Source: Brugia malayi (Eukaryota; Nematoda; Chromadorea; Rhabditida; Onchocercidae). From it: a stretch of 64,000 nt of DNA. The first letter of the stretch is position 1, and each line of letters begins with the position of its first letter. This document shows, piece after piece, positions 25,716-36,835 of this stretch. A model generated the notes under the pieces. That model was not told the DNA's origin. It made no database searches and was given only the letters and a program-made list of their open reading frames with translations. A program made the position numbers and the translations under genes. The stretch is taken from assembly GCF_000002995.4 (NCBI RefSeq), contig NW_025062476.1, forward strand, positions 4,087,001 through 4,151,000, given 5' to 3'.

Positions 25716-27990
25716 CAAATGACCAATATTATCACTCTCGAACAAACACAAATTGCCAGTATTAAGGTCAAGCTATCTAGGACATAGCTACTTAGACAGG
25801 TCACATCTTCAGGATGAGAGATTACACTTAAATTTTGCTAGTATGATGAACTCATCACCATCTACCGCAATAAAAGTTACCAAGGAAGAGATATGTGGCA
25901 GAAAATTTTAGCTTTTGTTTGTTTGATTGACGATCAAGTTTGTATTGTTGATCGATTGATGTAAACAAATAATTAAAACAAAGGTTTGTTGATTGACGCT
26001 ATAAGGATTATTAAATATGTTATAATATTACAAGTAGTTAATCCGAGGGAAAATTAGTTGACATTGATCATAGGAAAATTGTTAACTGACTACAAATTAA
26101 TAATGTGTAGATTAGATTTAGATTATAACAAAAAAAAAAAAATCGTTAAACAAACAGTTGATAATATTTTAATAATTGAATGTAAATTTGGCTATGAGAT
26201 TAAAAATTTTCAAAATTAAAATTAAGTACGATTTATAATATATTAAGCATTTTTTATTAGCAGATTGTAACATTCTAGGCTTATACATTTCTTTATAATT
26301 CGTATAAGCTTAACTTGTAATGGAAGATAAATGCTGGATAAATGATCATATATAATTGTCAATGGAATATTTAAAAAAAGCAATCTTTAATCCACAAATT
26401 TACAAAATTTATCGCATCATATCATATGATTTTTTTCAATTTTGCTATATAAGAATTTTATAAAAATTTTTTGAAATAATCTTTTAGCCACAAAAAGTTG
26501 AAAAAACATAAAGAGCTACTATAATCTTCAAGAATACCTAAATGACATATGTTGACAGACAAGACAAGTGACAACAGTATTAGGAATCGAGTCTCGTGAA
26601 TGTCACTATTCAGTAACATTTTTTGGTGAGGAGATTCTTCTTGCTGCATCTTTTGGCGACAGGATTCATCTTGTTGGCGTATCTTTTGTCGAGACATGAC
26701 AAGATTCTACAGTCATCAATTATGTCTGCAACAAGTGTGACTATAATCCTTCACAAATACTCATATGCAAAGTCAAATCATAATGTTTTGATAACTGAAT
26801 AAACTGAAATTAATGAAAATTTTCAGTTGTACTCCAACGAAACAAACCTTTATTGAAAATATATATATAACTGATAATAAATACTGAATGTATATCTAAA
26901 AGTTTTACAAAAAAGAAAACTTTTTTTTCTAAATAAAATGCATATTTTTATAAGTTATAATAAAAATTTGGCTATTAAGTTGGAAATTAAAATATTAACA
27001 AATTCAACTAATTAATAATTTTATGCAAAATTCTAACTTGTATGTTTTTTTTTTTCTTTTTTTTTTTTTTACCTAGTTAATTTTTTTCCAATTTTTATTT
27101 TCTTAATTTATTTTTTCTTAACTTATTTTCTTAATTCTTAATTTTTTTATTTTAAAAAAAGTCCTAAATGATTCATATGCTATTATTAGTTACATATGAT
27201 AAGATGTGATAATTACATTAAATTTCTATGAAATATTTTATATTAAACTAATAAATATGTTCACAGTTAATTTTTGTATATTTTAGCTAAATATAATTTA
27301 ATTTTGCTTCGAGCTATATTAATTGTTACTTACTTAATTACTTCCATAATATCAATAACAAGTGACATATAATGTAATATAAAAATTGTTACTTTGTTTC
27401 ACGTAACTTGACGTACTTACATCTTCTTTACACTACAAATATGCATTACTACTAAAATCTGAAATGTTTGACATTCCAAATCTGAACTGAATTCTTTGTC
27501 CATTCTATGCATGTCTGTCTTTCTATCATTAAATATTTTTATCTATGGATATTTGCTCTTTCCATGTAATTATACCCATCTTTCCATGTAATTAATTCTT
27601 CTTTTCTCTCCAATCATTTCTCCCTATTCTCTCTTAAATACCACTTCACTGCAATCAATTTCTCTTTTTATCTCTCTCTCTCTCCCTCTCTTCCTTCGAC
27701 ATCTTCCATTTCCATCCAATTTCCCTTCCAATTATTGCAAATTGTAACTTTCCCCCAATTTATCCTTTTCTTTCCTCTTTTTATTTTTTTAAATCATTAA
27801 TTACCTGCTACTGAACAGAAAGTATGTTTATGGATCTTTCCTAACCTTCCATTTTCAAATATTTTCATAGCATATTTTTCACTTAAATTACTAAGTTAGC
27901 GTGATAAATGACATATATTTTCACAATTTTTGCACAGTTTTGTGTTTTATATGGAATTTTTTTCAATTGTTTTAATCAATTTTTCAAATT
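25716..27990. other. AT-rich intergenic region upstream of the SOSS-B gene
   Basis: No coding exon is supported. A short minus-strand frame at 26458-26697 starts with three diverged ~30 bp repeats (RQKIRQQDE / RQKMQQEE / HQKM) and then becomes hydrophobic; it lacks support as a gene. A pyrimidine-rich part at 27480-27790 precedes the SOSS-B gene and may belong to its promoter region. No specific element can be named. Confidence 0.45.
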
Positions 27991-27994
27991 TTAG

Positions 27995-27999
27995 TTATG
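27995..27999 (+). promoter_or_regulatory. Candidate spliced-leader acceptor at the SOSS-B start codon
   Basis: The stretch TTTTTCAAATTTTAG ends at 27994, two bases before the ATG at 27997. An acceptor this close to the start codon, with no visible upstream coding exon, is the usual layout for nematode spliced-leader trans-splicing. A short untranslated cis exon further upstream cannot be excluded. Confidence 0.5.
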
Positions 28000-29355
28000 T
28001 CAGGTGACATCATTCGACCAAATTCGATCTCACAGCTAATGCCAAATATGAAAAATATCAACCTAACATTTATTGTTCTTGATATTGGTAAGTTATTTAA
28101 TTGTACATTTTAAATCTGGAATTATAATTTGCATCATTTAATTTGTCAAATTGAATTGATGCATAATTCGTTGTATTTTATCTCATTTCATTTAATTTCA
28201 AATCATTTGTGAAATATTTCCTTTCTGCTCAAAATTTATTTTATTTCATTGCGTAATGTTTTTCATTCCATTTATTTCATTTGCTATATTTGAAATTATA
28301 TCAAAAACTGGTAGAATGAGCATAACTTATATATGATAATGATCGAAGAAGAATGAATTTAAAGAGAAATTTAAACATTTTAAATATGAGAAAGTGCTTT
28401 GTTATAAATTTCGATTTACCTTACATTTTCAGGCCAATCACGACGTACACCTCAAGGACATGATGTTCGAACAATACGCGTTGCTGATCCGACTGGCTCC
28501 GTTCTCATGGGTGTATGGAATGATGTTGGTGATAATATTTCCGCTGGTGATATTTGGCGATTAAGGCTAGATCTTTCATTATCTTTTTCAGTGAATATGT
28601 TATGAATATATTTTGCCTGTAATATTTAACAAGTTAAAAAAAAAAAAATAGGAGTTCATTACTTTAAAATATTTGACCTGGTTCGCTAAGTTTGATTACA
28701 TATGATTCGATTTGAGAAAAAAAAAATTTAAACTTTAAAAAAAATTTAAAAATAAAATAATTGAAATATACTACTGAAATTTCTTAGGAATGGTTTTACG
28801 ACAATTTTCAAGGGATCATTGAGTTTATCATACGGTAAAATGGGTGAATTATTAAAAACGGGTGAGTTTTTTATGGTTTATTCGGAGGTCCCAAATATGA
28901 GTGAATATAATGCCGAGTATGCCGCGAAATTTCCATCGAATCGTAAAGGTTCACCAGACGATGAAACAACAGGCAATGGTCAAGGAGGTAATCTGTTCAA
29001 TTTTCCAATCAAGACATCCAGAACTTCCAGAATTTATTTTCCTCGTCTACATTCTCTTAGTTTTTCTAGCATACAATGAACAATTGGTCAAAATTTCTAC
29101 GGATGCACATACTTTTCTATATATTTATGCATCATTTGATGGGATTAAAGATCAAAGGAAGCTATAGAAATTCTCACTGTATGAAATTATCATCTCTAAT
29201 TCATCAATTTTTCATACTATTTTCGTTTTACTTCAGTTAATGTACAACGATCTCATTCAGCAACTGGTATCCATCGACCAATAAAACGTCCAGCACCATC
29301 TTCGGGACAATTCCGACGTGATAACATTACTAACAAAAACGCAAGAAATTCTTGA
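27997..29355 (+). CDS. SOSS complex subunit B / NABP-like ssDNA-binding protein (hSSB homologue)
   Basis: Single OB-fold protein that binds single-stranded DNA. In animals it joins INTS3 and SOSSC in the SOSS complex for DNA-break signalling and repair. Four exons, 27997-28087, 28433-28565, 28788-28987 and 29237-29355, give 543 nt and 180 residues with consistent phases. The start is the first ATG after an acceptor. Diagnostic stretches are LMPNMKNINLTFIVLDIG, GHDVRTIRVADPTGSVLMGVWNDVGD, FTTIFKGSLSLSYGKMGEL and GEFFMVYSEVPNMSEYNAEY, matching human NABP1/2 in order. The ssDNA-contacting aromatics of human hSSB1 (W55, Y74, F78, Y85) correspond to W59, F78, F82 and, with a one-residue shift, Y90. 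The C-terminal 65 residues are low-complexity and basic, shorter than in human (204-211 aa total). Intron 2 must use a GC donor (AAG|GCTAGA). The gene is convergent with BRF1. Confidence 0.93.
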
Positions 29356-30775
29356 CTTTTTAAATGCAATTTTAGGTTCTCAAAAGCAAAAGAAATTTTG
29401 ATTTAATGGCTCCAGGGGAAAGCATCATAATAACTGGAATACATAACAAAGTTTGTTATGGGTAATTTAACATAGATTTTCTTTATGACAAACCCATCTG
29501 ACAGGAAATTAATCGACGCATCTTGTGTTTCTTCGAATCATATGATGTGGAATTAGATTCCCAAATGTTTGGTTCGTTGTGACGCTTCTTACGTCAATTC
29601 TTGCTTCCTGACCAATACGACACGCTATCTCTGGTTAATTATTAGTCTTTCATTCCCATATCAACATAGATATGTGTCAATATATTTCAATTACAGAAAG
29701 AAGTAAAATCTTTAATTCCTCAATCCTCTATTACTTGTTTCAAATGTCAGAAGAAAATCATAAATATCATTTATCAAAAATTTATCAAAAAAAAAAAACA
29801 TTTTCCAACTTATTAAAAAGGGACCTCTTAAACAATATGACTAGAATATAAAAATATGAGACAAATTTAAAAGCAACATTCACATTATCTGATAATGATC
29901 AATCACTCCAAGGCATTCAGAAAACTTGAAAAAAAAAAATTCTTTTTAAATAATTTCCTTCTTTGTAACGAGATTCTAAATATCACTTACGACAGTGACT
30001 TGACAAATCATGAAAAGGAAAATGACGAGATATATTAAAGAAAATGTTAACTTAATATTTAATATTTATAAAAAAAATATTAAATATTAAGGGAAATCTG
30101 GTCAACATAAAGAAATAACAAAATCAGTACAATGCGAGATTAGAATTTGACCGAACTAGACAGAAAAAAAAAATTGCTCGCAGCAGTCACAACAGTAATA
30201 CATAGCTCCTTTTTTGTGCTGCCTTTTAACTCTAATCATCCCAATCTTCGGGTTATTTTCTCATAGAATAAATAAACAGATAAAGTTCTGAATATTCTGC
30301 AACCGTCTCATTCATAATTTTTATGTCGAGTTCAATCAGAAATCCCACATCCTATTTAGAGCCTTCATTTTCTAGCTGCCTCATAGTTTACTGTGAAGAA
30401 AAAGCGACTATAAACATTATACTTATTATGCATATGGTTTCGTTCATGTAGGACTCACATAAACTTAAGTTCATAATAGTAATGCGATATGAAAACTTTA
30501 CAACAAGAAGACATATATTTACATTGAGCAGACATACCTAAGACATATAATGTCGCAGATGAATATTCCTCCGTTATTCAATTCTTCAAAAGCAACAAAC
30601 CAACGACTCGTCAGGATTTCTGCAATAAGAAAAATTTTTAAACGAAGAAAGAAGCATAGGCAACTATGTAATATCTTATAATACAACTGGAAAGAAACGA
30701 TGATGACTCTATCACTTGAATCAACAACAGGTATTATTTCTATAGCGCTATTTCCAATTAGTTTCGGTCCGTAAA
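29356..30775. other. Convergent 3' flanks of SOSS-B (+) and BRF1 (-)
   Basis: About 1.4 kb separates the two stop codons. It should contain both 3' UTRs and polyadenylation sites, but no clear signal could be assigned. A minus-strand frame at 30519-30779 overlaps the end of BRF1. It would matter only if the AAG|GTTAGA donor at 30788/30787 is used. Splicing to the acceptor TTATTGCAG near 30620 would replace the last three residues by Lys-Ser and a stop. Confidence 0.5.
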
Positions 30776-33727
30776 TCAAATTCTAACCTTGCTTGCTTTT
30801 GTTTCAGCTCGTCTTGTCAAATTGGGTTTTACTTTCATATATCGACTTCTTGTTTTTTTAACCGTATCAGTTTCGGTCACATTCGAATTCGTTTTTGCGG
30901 AACAGATCTTACTAATACTTTGCATTAGTGGTTCTTTGCTAACGTCTTCAGCGCTTACGATTTCCATTCTTGAAATCTCAGATGTTGAAGGAACTTCTGT
31001 ATCTTCTTTCCTTTGTTGTCTATCTTCATCTTCGACATTACCTTCCCCTGGAACCTCGGGTACAACCGCTAAAAGCGACTTCTGACCATCTTGGTTGACA
31101 GACTTACCACATTTTTGGACACACTTCAAATTTGGCTTCATTTTCGCGTATCTTCTTTTAATCATGTGCGATTTTCCAGATGTCTCTGTTATAGTTGCAT
31201 TTTTAGAGTTAAAACCAACTGATTCAGAACTTTCTTCAACAATCAATTTAGCTGGTCTTATTTTTCCTGTAAAGTGACCGACTTTACTCGAAAACTTTGC
31301 AGTTGAATCGGAGGTCCCAGTTTGGAAAGAATCTAGCCTATCTGTTTCAGAGTGTGAAACAGATAGACTAGAATGGCTCATTTTAGTAGGGAATATGTTA
31401 GATTCTGTTATCATAGTATTACTTTCGATACTGCTTGATGGTTGACCCTGAGCGTCAGCACATTTTCTGTAAATAAAAAATTCCAACATCAAACAGCATA
31501 AACATCACTAGTCAAAAAGAAGAGTGGATCAGTTTTCAAGTGTTTTGCTTGAAACAAGTAAGTTTTACCTTATATTCGTCTTCATTCGGCCAACAAACAA
31601 GGTATTTTTTTCATTCGTCGTAGATAAGTCTTTTACAGATCCTAGAAAATGATGTCAGTTTGTACCCAGTTGTAACTCACAATCATCCTAAGAGAATCAC
31701 TCCATCAATTCTCGAATACACTCCAACATTTGAAAACAAATACTTTCCTTCTTGCCAAAACTAGTTCCCAGTTTACCCAAATAGTTCAAATAAATAACAA
31801 AAAAATGCCTTTATTCTTTGGAAGTTCCTTCCAAAAAAAAAATTTTTGACTGGAAAAAAGATAAGAACTAAAAACATATTTTACCTTTTTTACCTTGATT
31901 GGAATTTTTTTCTGATGCAGCTATTACTGAAATTGTTTGTTCAACTGCCTTTTTCGTTGCTAGGCTAACGTTCGGCCGGAAACGTTTCCGAGTTTTTAAA
32001 GCTTTTCCTGTCGTTAACGTTAAATTTCTACTGTCTTTAAACAACTGAAACAGAGTTCAAAATTTATCTCACTATAAAACTTTAAGATTAATATGAAATA
32101 AATCCTAGGATGAAAACACTGTCGTATTTTTGTCACTGATTTAAATTTAAATTGTAAGACCACTTCCAACCTATTAATTGATTTTCTGCCTATGATAGTT
32201 ATTGGACTGATTAAAAAATTACAGAAGCAGGACAGCAAAGTGTAGAGACTTTTTTCTCTAAGAACTCCATCAGCAGTGGTGATGATGGTCAGAAATGCAA
32301 CTATCATCTAATCGATACTTTAGACCAATTCATTAACTTATGGCAAAATCAATTGCATAACTTGATCTGTTCTTCTCTGAGATCAGAAGATACATTATGA
32401 AAAGAAGACTTGAAATAAAATAAAAAATAAATAACCATGCGATCGTTAGCTTCACTGGTTTCTTCTTTTGTATCACTTATGCTGCTATCTATTTCAGGTT
32501 TGACGATAGTTTCATCTGCATCCTCGATTTCTTTTAGAATATCGTAGTTTATTTTGTTTGAAAGTTTTTTTTCCTGCAAAATTCCCAAAAATTATTAGAG
32601 GCAGGAAATTCATTGAAAATAATCAGATCATTTTAAAATGAACTATTTCAAATGACCTTGTTCCTGATATTCCTCTTTCCTGATATTAGCACTTTTCTGC
32701 TGTAGTCTTTAAAATTTCCGCTTTCTTGAGATATATAACACAACAAAAACAGTTATATACAGGAATATTACATGTATGACTTTTTCCATTGCTTCTTGCG
32801 CAGTTGCAGCAACAATAGGTTCTTTTTTACGGATACCATTTGTTCGACGCCGTTTTTTGGATGAATTATCTTTTTCACGTTCTTCTTCCTCCCTTTCACG
32901 ACGCCTAGAAAGTGCTTACATGTTTTAGGCAAGATTATTATGTTACAAAAAAAAAAAAAAAAAGAGCAAAAAGATACGCTAAAAAAGTTTCGAGCATATA
33001 GGATTACAGTTTAGAATAGTCCATGTTTTTCTTTTTTTTTTTTTTTTTAACAATTTCCCTTTATCCTGTTTTTCTATAAAGATTGCGTCAGCTCACTAGC
33101 TGTGAGCCAAGCAGAACAACTACAAATACATTAAGTTTTACCGCCGTTCCATTTCTTTCAAATGTTCTCCATTTAATTTCATCCAGAAACGGGTTTTCAA
33201 ATCTACCTCTTCTTTGGTTAATATGTATGTATTGATTTCATCATCATCAATTCCTGCAACAATATTATAACTCCACATAAATCTAGAAAATTTGAAATAT
33301 GAATAAAAATTGACACTATCCACATTCTTGTTTTTCAGAACTACTCGATCATTCAGCAAAAAGAAATTTTATATGCAACTGCAGAATCTATACAATATCA
33401 CATGGAACACTACGTAGAAATTCCAAGTTTATAACATTAAAATCATTTCTTACCTAAATGATGCTAACTGTACTGTTGTACTGTTAATATTTATCACAGT
33501 TATAAAAGTTTACTGTACGGATCACCAAAAAAAAACATTTTTACCCTCCAAATCAAGTTCTCCATTACTATTGAGTTTCTCACTCTTTGTTTCAGCAATC
33601 GGTTCTACTTCACTTTTGACTGGAGCTATGCCAAGGCTAACTAATGAAGGTGCATAAGTGGATGACATACCAGCATCAGATCTGTAACAATATGTGCCGG
33701 TGGATGAGGAATACATCAATTCAGTAG

Positions 33728-33765
<38 letters not shown>

Positions 33766-36542
33766 TAGAAAATGTAAGAAAATATTAATTTCACTTACAA
33801 CGGAGTACCACTTCTTGCAGCAGAAAAGACTAAGTCAACGATTTCATTCCGTACTAAAGCATCTGCCGGAGTAAGTTCATCCGATTCAGATCCTAATGAA
33901 CCACTCATCATTCGAGCATATTGTGTCCTTTTGAAACGTTCTTTTCGCCGTTTCTCAAGAGCTCTTTCAACTTCTGCCTCCATTGGTGATATCTGCAAAA
34001 CTTTATTTTGCATTTTGAAAATAAAATAATTGCATTATAATTGAAAAAAAAAAATAAAAATAATTGGATATATGTACATATCTAACTGATTGATTCTAAG
34101 TGTAGTTCCTTTTTTTTTTAGTACCATACCTAAATTTAAGCATAGAAAGATCTTCTCAACAATGTACAGCAAATCAAGTTAGCCAATTTTCTAATAATTG
34201 TTATTCACAGTACAACTATCAAAATAATAATTAACAATAAAAATCAAATAATCCATTTGTTTTTGTAGATTTTCCACATCTATCCACAAACCTCAAGCTC
34301 TATCTTCCTCAATGCTTCCTCTTCTTTTTGTAATTGTAACTCACGTGCTTTGCGACGCGATTCGCGAAATGCTGGTGGATCCTCACAGTGTTCCTAAATT
34401 TTCTTTAACGTTAGAGCTTTTAAAAATTTCATGCGACTATAAATAAGTAAGAGCTTAATCACATTTATCAGGTTGCTTGAAAACCATAATCCTGGAGATA
34501 AGATATATTAAACGTTTTCAAAGTAAAAGTTTGAGACTTACCAAATCTACTGATGTAAACTCATCGATTGTTAACGTACTCGAAGGAGTCTGTCCGAATT
34601 CATCGAGACGTTTCTTAACAACAGCTTCGCTAATGTGTACAACACGTACAACGTCGGCAACAGTTCGATTAAAATTGTAGCATCGGGCTGCAAGCAATAA
34701 TGCTGCACCACAAAGACCAGTTGGTCGTCTTCCTGTTGCTATCCAATCACGTTTCATTCGTTGCACTAGTCTGGTTGCTAAAGATACTACCTGCAGAAAC
34801 AATTATAATAAGAATTAATATCATAATAAGTGACAACAAATAATCATAATAAAATTTGGAAGTTTGAAAATTACTGCTAAAAAGCCTGCACGATACTGTA
34901 ATTTCTGAGCAAAGATTCAAAACTTTGGTTAAAACAACCAACAACTACATAAAATTATACGTTTAACAATACAAATGTCTACTTTGAATTAAGTTTTCGA
35001 TACTTCTATTTTAGCTAACTTTATACGTAGAGAATACTGATCCTCTGCAGTAAGGATCAGTATTCTCTACGTAAAATGGATGAATGGTAGCATTCTGTAT
35101 AACTAAAATTGCATGAAGATATTCAATAAACCTTAAAAAGTAAAAGTTTAGCAAAAGCACAGCTTACTTACCTCTTTTTGTTTAGCACCAAAATCGAGTG
35201 AGACAGCAAAACGTAATATATACATGCAGGGATCAGTAGTTGGAAGATTGATTTTCAGAGAACGTGTCAAGAAATTCAATGTTCGCCCCAAATCGAACAC
35301 GTTGACCTGTAAAAATTTCAGTGAACGCTCGAATGTTGAAAAGAAAGAAAATTGATTTAAATTATGAAAGTATGAAAAAAAGACAGGGAATTAGCTGAAT
35401 AACAATTAATGTGGCGACTAGATCTGGAAGAAACTTTAAAAATTATTTTTAGCATATCGTTTACATTTAGAACCCGAGAAGTATCGAAATGAACCATTTA
35501 GGAAAGTAAAAAAAAGAAAGCCTCTACCTGTGGGTAAAATTTTTTAGAGCAATGGTTAAGAACTTTAGAGCAATGGTTAAGTAACACAAATTCAGCAGAG
35601 GATACCTGAGTGATATCGCTGAAATCCAACAGCAAGTGTGCGGTATTTTCCAGTCGACAAGTCATATATAAACACGCTGCTACGACATGTGATCGTACAC
35701 GTCCACGTGTAAAATTACGCGAAACGCACATTTTAAAAAAATTGAATGCTGTATTAACACAATGCTGATTAATCCGAAGCTGACTTGCTATCTATAAATA
35801 CAGATCAAATATAAAGCAGATATTATTATAAATTGAATAAACAAAACTCAATCTCTTTTTCCCATATTTTTCCAAACAGCAGCCTAAACAAGTACAACAC
35901 AAATAGAAAATCCTAAAAACTAAATCAATTTACATATTTCAGTAACTTAAAAAACCTAAAAAGAATATTCCAATGCAATAAACGAAACATTCTGAGATAT
36001 CAGTACTCCAAATAAAATGCTAAATTTAATTTAAATAACAGATATGCAACCCAGAAAAAATTCAACATCATTTTATTACCTCTTCGATCAGCTTCCTTCC
36101 CTTATAGTAGGTGATTTCTCGGGATTCCTGGTGCGATAAACCAGGTACACCGGAAAGATTAGTTGGTTGACCGCGTTCTTTCGAAATAAATTGTCCTGAA
36201 CATTACATGAAGATATTACAACAACTTCAAATATACACCACATTCACATTGGAAAGCAAGGCATATTAAAGTAGCACATAAATTTCTACCACACCTAGCC
36301 TTTCATACTTGCAGTATCATCTCAATACTATCGCAGATGAACCTAAAACATTGCAAACATCCTGCAAAGACGAACAACTCACCCACTAAGGAATGACCAC
36401 CACCGGCATTTTCTTGAAATGCCACATCCGAAACAATGGTTGATTCTTCCAGTACCGTACCACAACCCATACATGTAGAATCACCACGAGCCGAATCATC
36501 ATCTATTTCCGAACTGCCACAATTTGGGCACTTTCGGCTCAT
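30776..36542 (-). CDS. BRF1: TFIIIB subunit BRF1 (TFIIIB90) with an extended C-terminal tail carrying BDP1-like motifs
   Basis: BRF1 is the TFIIB-like subunit of TFIIIB that recruits RNA polymerase III to tRNA and 5S genes. Fourteen minus-strand exons: 36542-36383, 36195-36080, 35791-35606, 35306-35172, 34790-34542, 34393-34292, 33992-33799, 33681-33545, 33253-33142, 32904-32772, 32573-32436, 32044-31894, 31641-31569, 31466-30776. Phases agree throughout (2577 nt, 858 aa). Residues 5-27 form a C-x2-C-x15-C-x2-C zinc ribbon. Residues ~93-275 hold the two cyclin folds ([52 protein letters not shown]). Residues ~427-525 are homology block II ([43 protein letters not shown]). From 555 on, a 304-residue acidic/Ser-rich tail contains RFRPNV (575-580), GRMKTNIRK (622-630), [11 protein letters not shown] (733-743) and [11 protein letters not shown] (835-845), resembling BDP1 repeats. 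Human BRF1 has 677 residues. Confidence 0.93.
31332..31372. repeat. Inverted repeat inside the last BRF1 exon
   Basis: Arms 31332-31349 and 31355-31372 pair at 17 of 18 positions around a 5-base loop. The only mismatch is at 31337/31367. The segment encodes the Ser-rich [14 protein letters not shown] part of the BRF1 tail. It would form a stable hairpin in the mRNA. Confidence 0.8.
33728..33765. repeat. Long poly-A run in a BRF1 intron
   Basis: A nearly uninterrupted A homopolymer of over 30 bases on the plus strand (poly-T in the BRF1 transcript) lies between exons 33992-33799 and 33681-33545. Its exact length is probably unreliable because of sequencing slippage. It lies well inside the intron and does not affect the coding sequence. 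Confidence 0.9.
35024..35073. repeat. Perfect 21 bp hairpin in a BRF1 intron
   Basis: Arms 35024-35044 and 35053-35073 are perfect reverse complements, separated by an 8-base loop (CTGCAGTA). It lies in the intron between exons 35306-35172 and 34790-34542. A perfect stem of this length by chance is unlikely. It may be a small foldback element or the core of a hairpin RNA. Perfect pairing and the short loop are unlike typical animal pre-miRNAs. Confidence 0.85.
35541..35584. repeat. 21 bp tandem duplication in a BRF1 intron
   Basis: The word TTTAGAGCAATGGTTAAG occurs twice in succession, about 20 bases downstream (in transcript order) of the donor of exon 35791-35606. It produces the repeated LNHCSK stretch seen on intron read-through. 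It is a recent local duplication with no effect on the coding sequence. Confidence 0.8.
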
Positions 36543-36576
36543 TGTAAAAGGGAAGAAACGAGATCTCTTTTAATTC
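36543..36576 (-). promoter_or_regulatory. BRF1 5' UTR with candidate spliced-leader acceptor
   Basis: On the minus strand the acceptor-like TAATTTTTTTGCAG ends at 36577. It is followed by 34 bases without an ATG and then the BRF1 start codon at 36542. The short leader and strong acceptor without an upstream coding exon fit spliced-leader trans-splicing in a nematode. Confidence 0.55.
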
Positions 36577-36791
36577 CTGCAAAAAAATTAATATGAACTT
36601 GTAAAACTGATCAAAACAGACATGAAACTGAAATACTAACAAACACAATTAAACAGTATGCAATATGCAACAAACATATAAGAAAAAACGAATTCAACCG
36701 TTAAATAGCTCTCCGAATATTTTACAAAAACAATAAAAAACAAATGAACCATACAATCAGTGAATCCGAACCCAAAAGCCACAGAAATGTA

Positions 36792-36835
36792 AATAAGCCA
36801 CTCGTATAAAACCAATAAGCCACTCGTATAAAACC
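36792..36835. repeat. Exact 22 bp tandem duplication upstream of BRF1
   Basis: Two identical 22-base copies (AATAAGCCACTCGTATAAAA plus CC) lie head to tail about 220-260 bases upstream of the BRF1 acceptor. Each copy contains TATAAAA on the plus strand. The position in the likely promoter zone is suggestive, but no factor can be assigned. Confidence 0.85.

Noticed and set aside
26458..26697. 79-codon minus-strand frame with RQKMQQEE-type repeats
   Set aside because: Short ~30 bp DNA repeats followed by a random hydrophobic tail. No splice context and no recognised family.
30789..31277. Plus-strand frames of 98 and 60 codons opposite the BRF1 tail
   Set aside because: Antisense shadows of the long last exon of BRF1.
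31466..32044. BDP1-like segment as a separate downstream gene in an operon with BRF1
   Set aside because: The first exon of this segment has no early ATG, and all junction phases continue the BRF1 frame. The SANT domain that defines BDP1 is not found downstream. Transcript data could reopen this.
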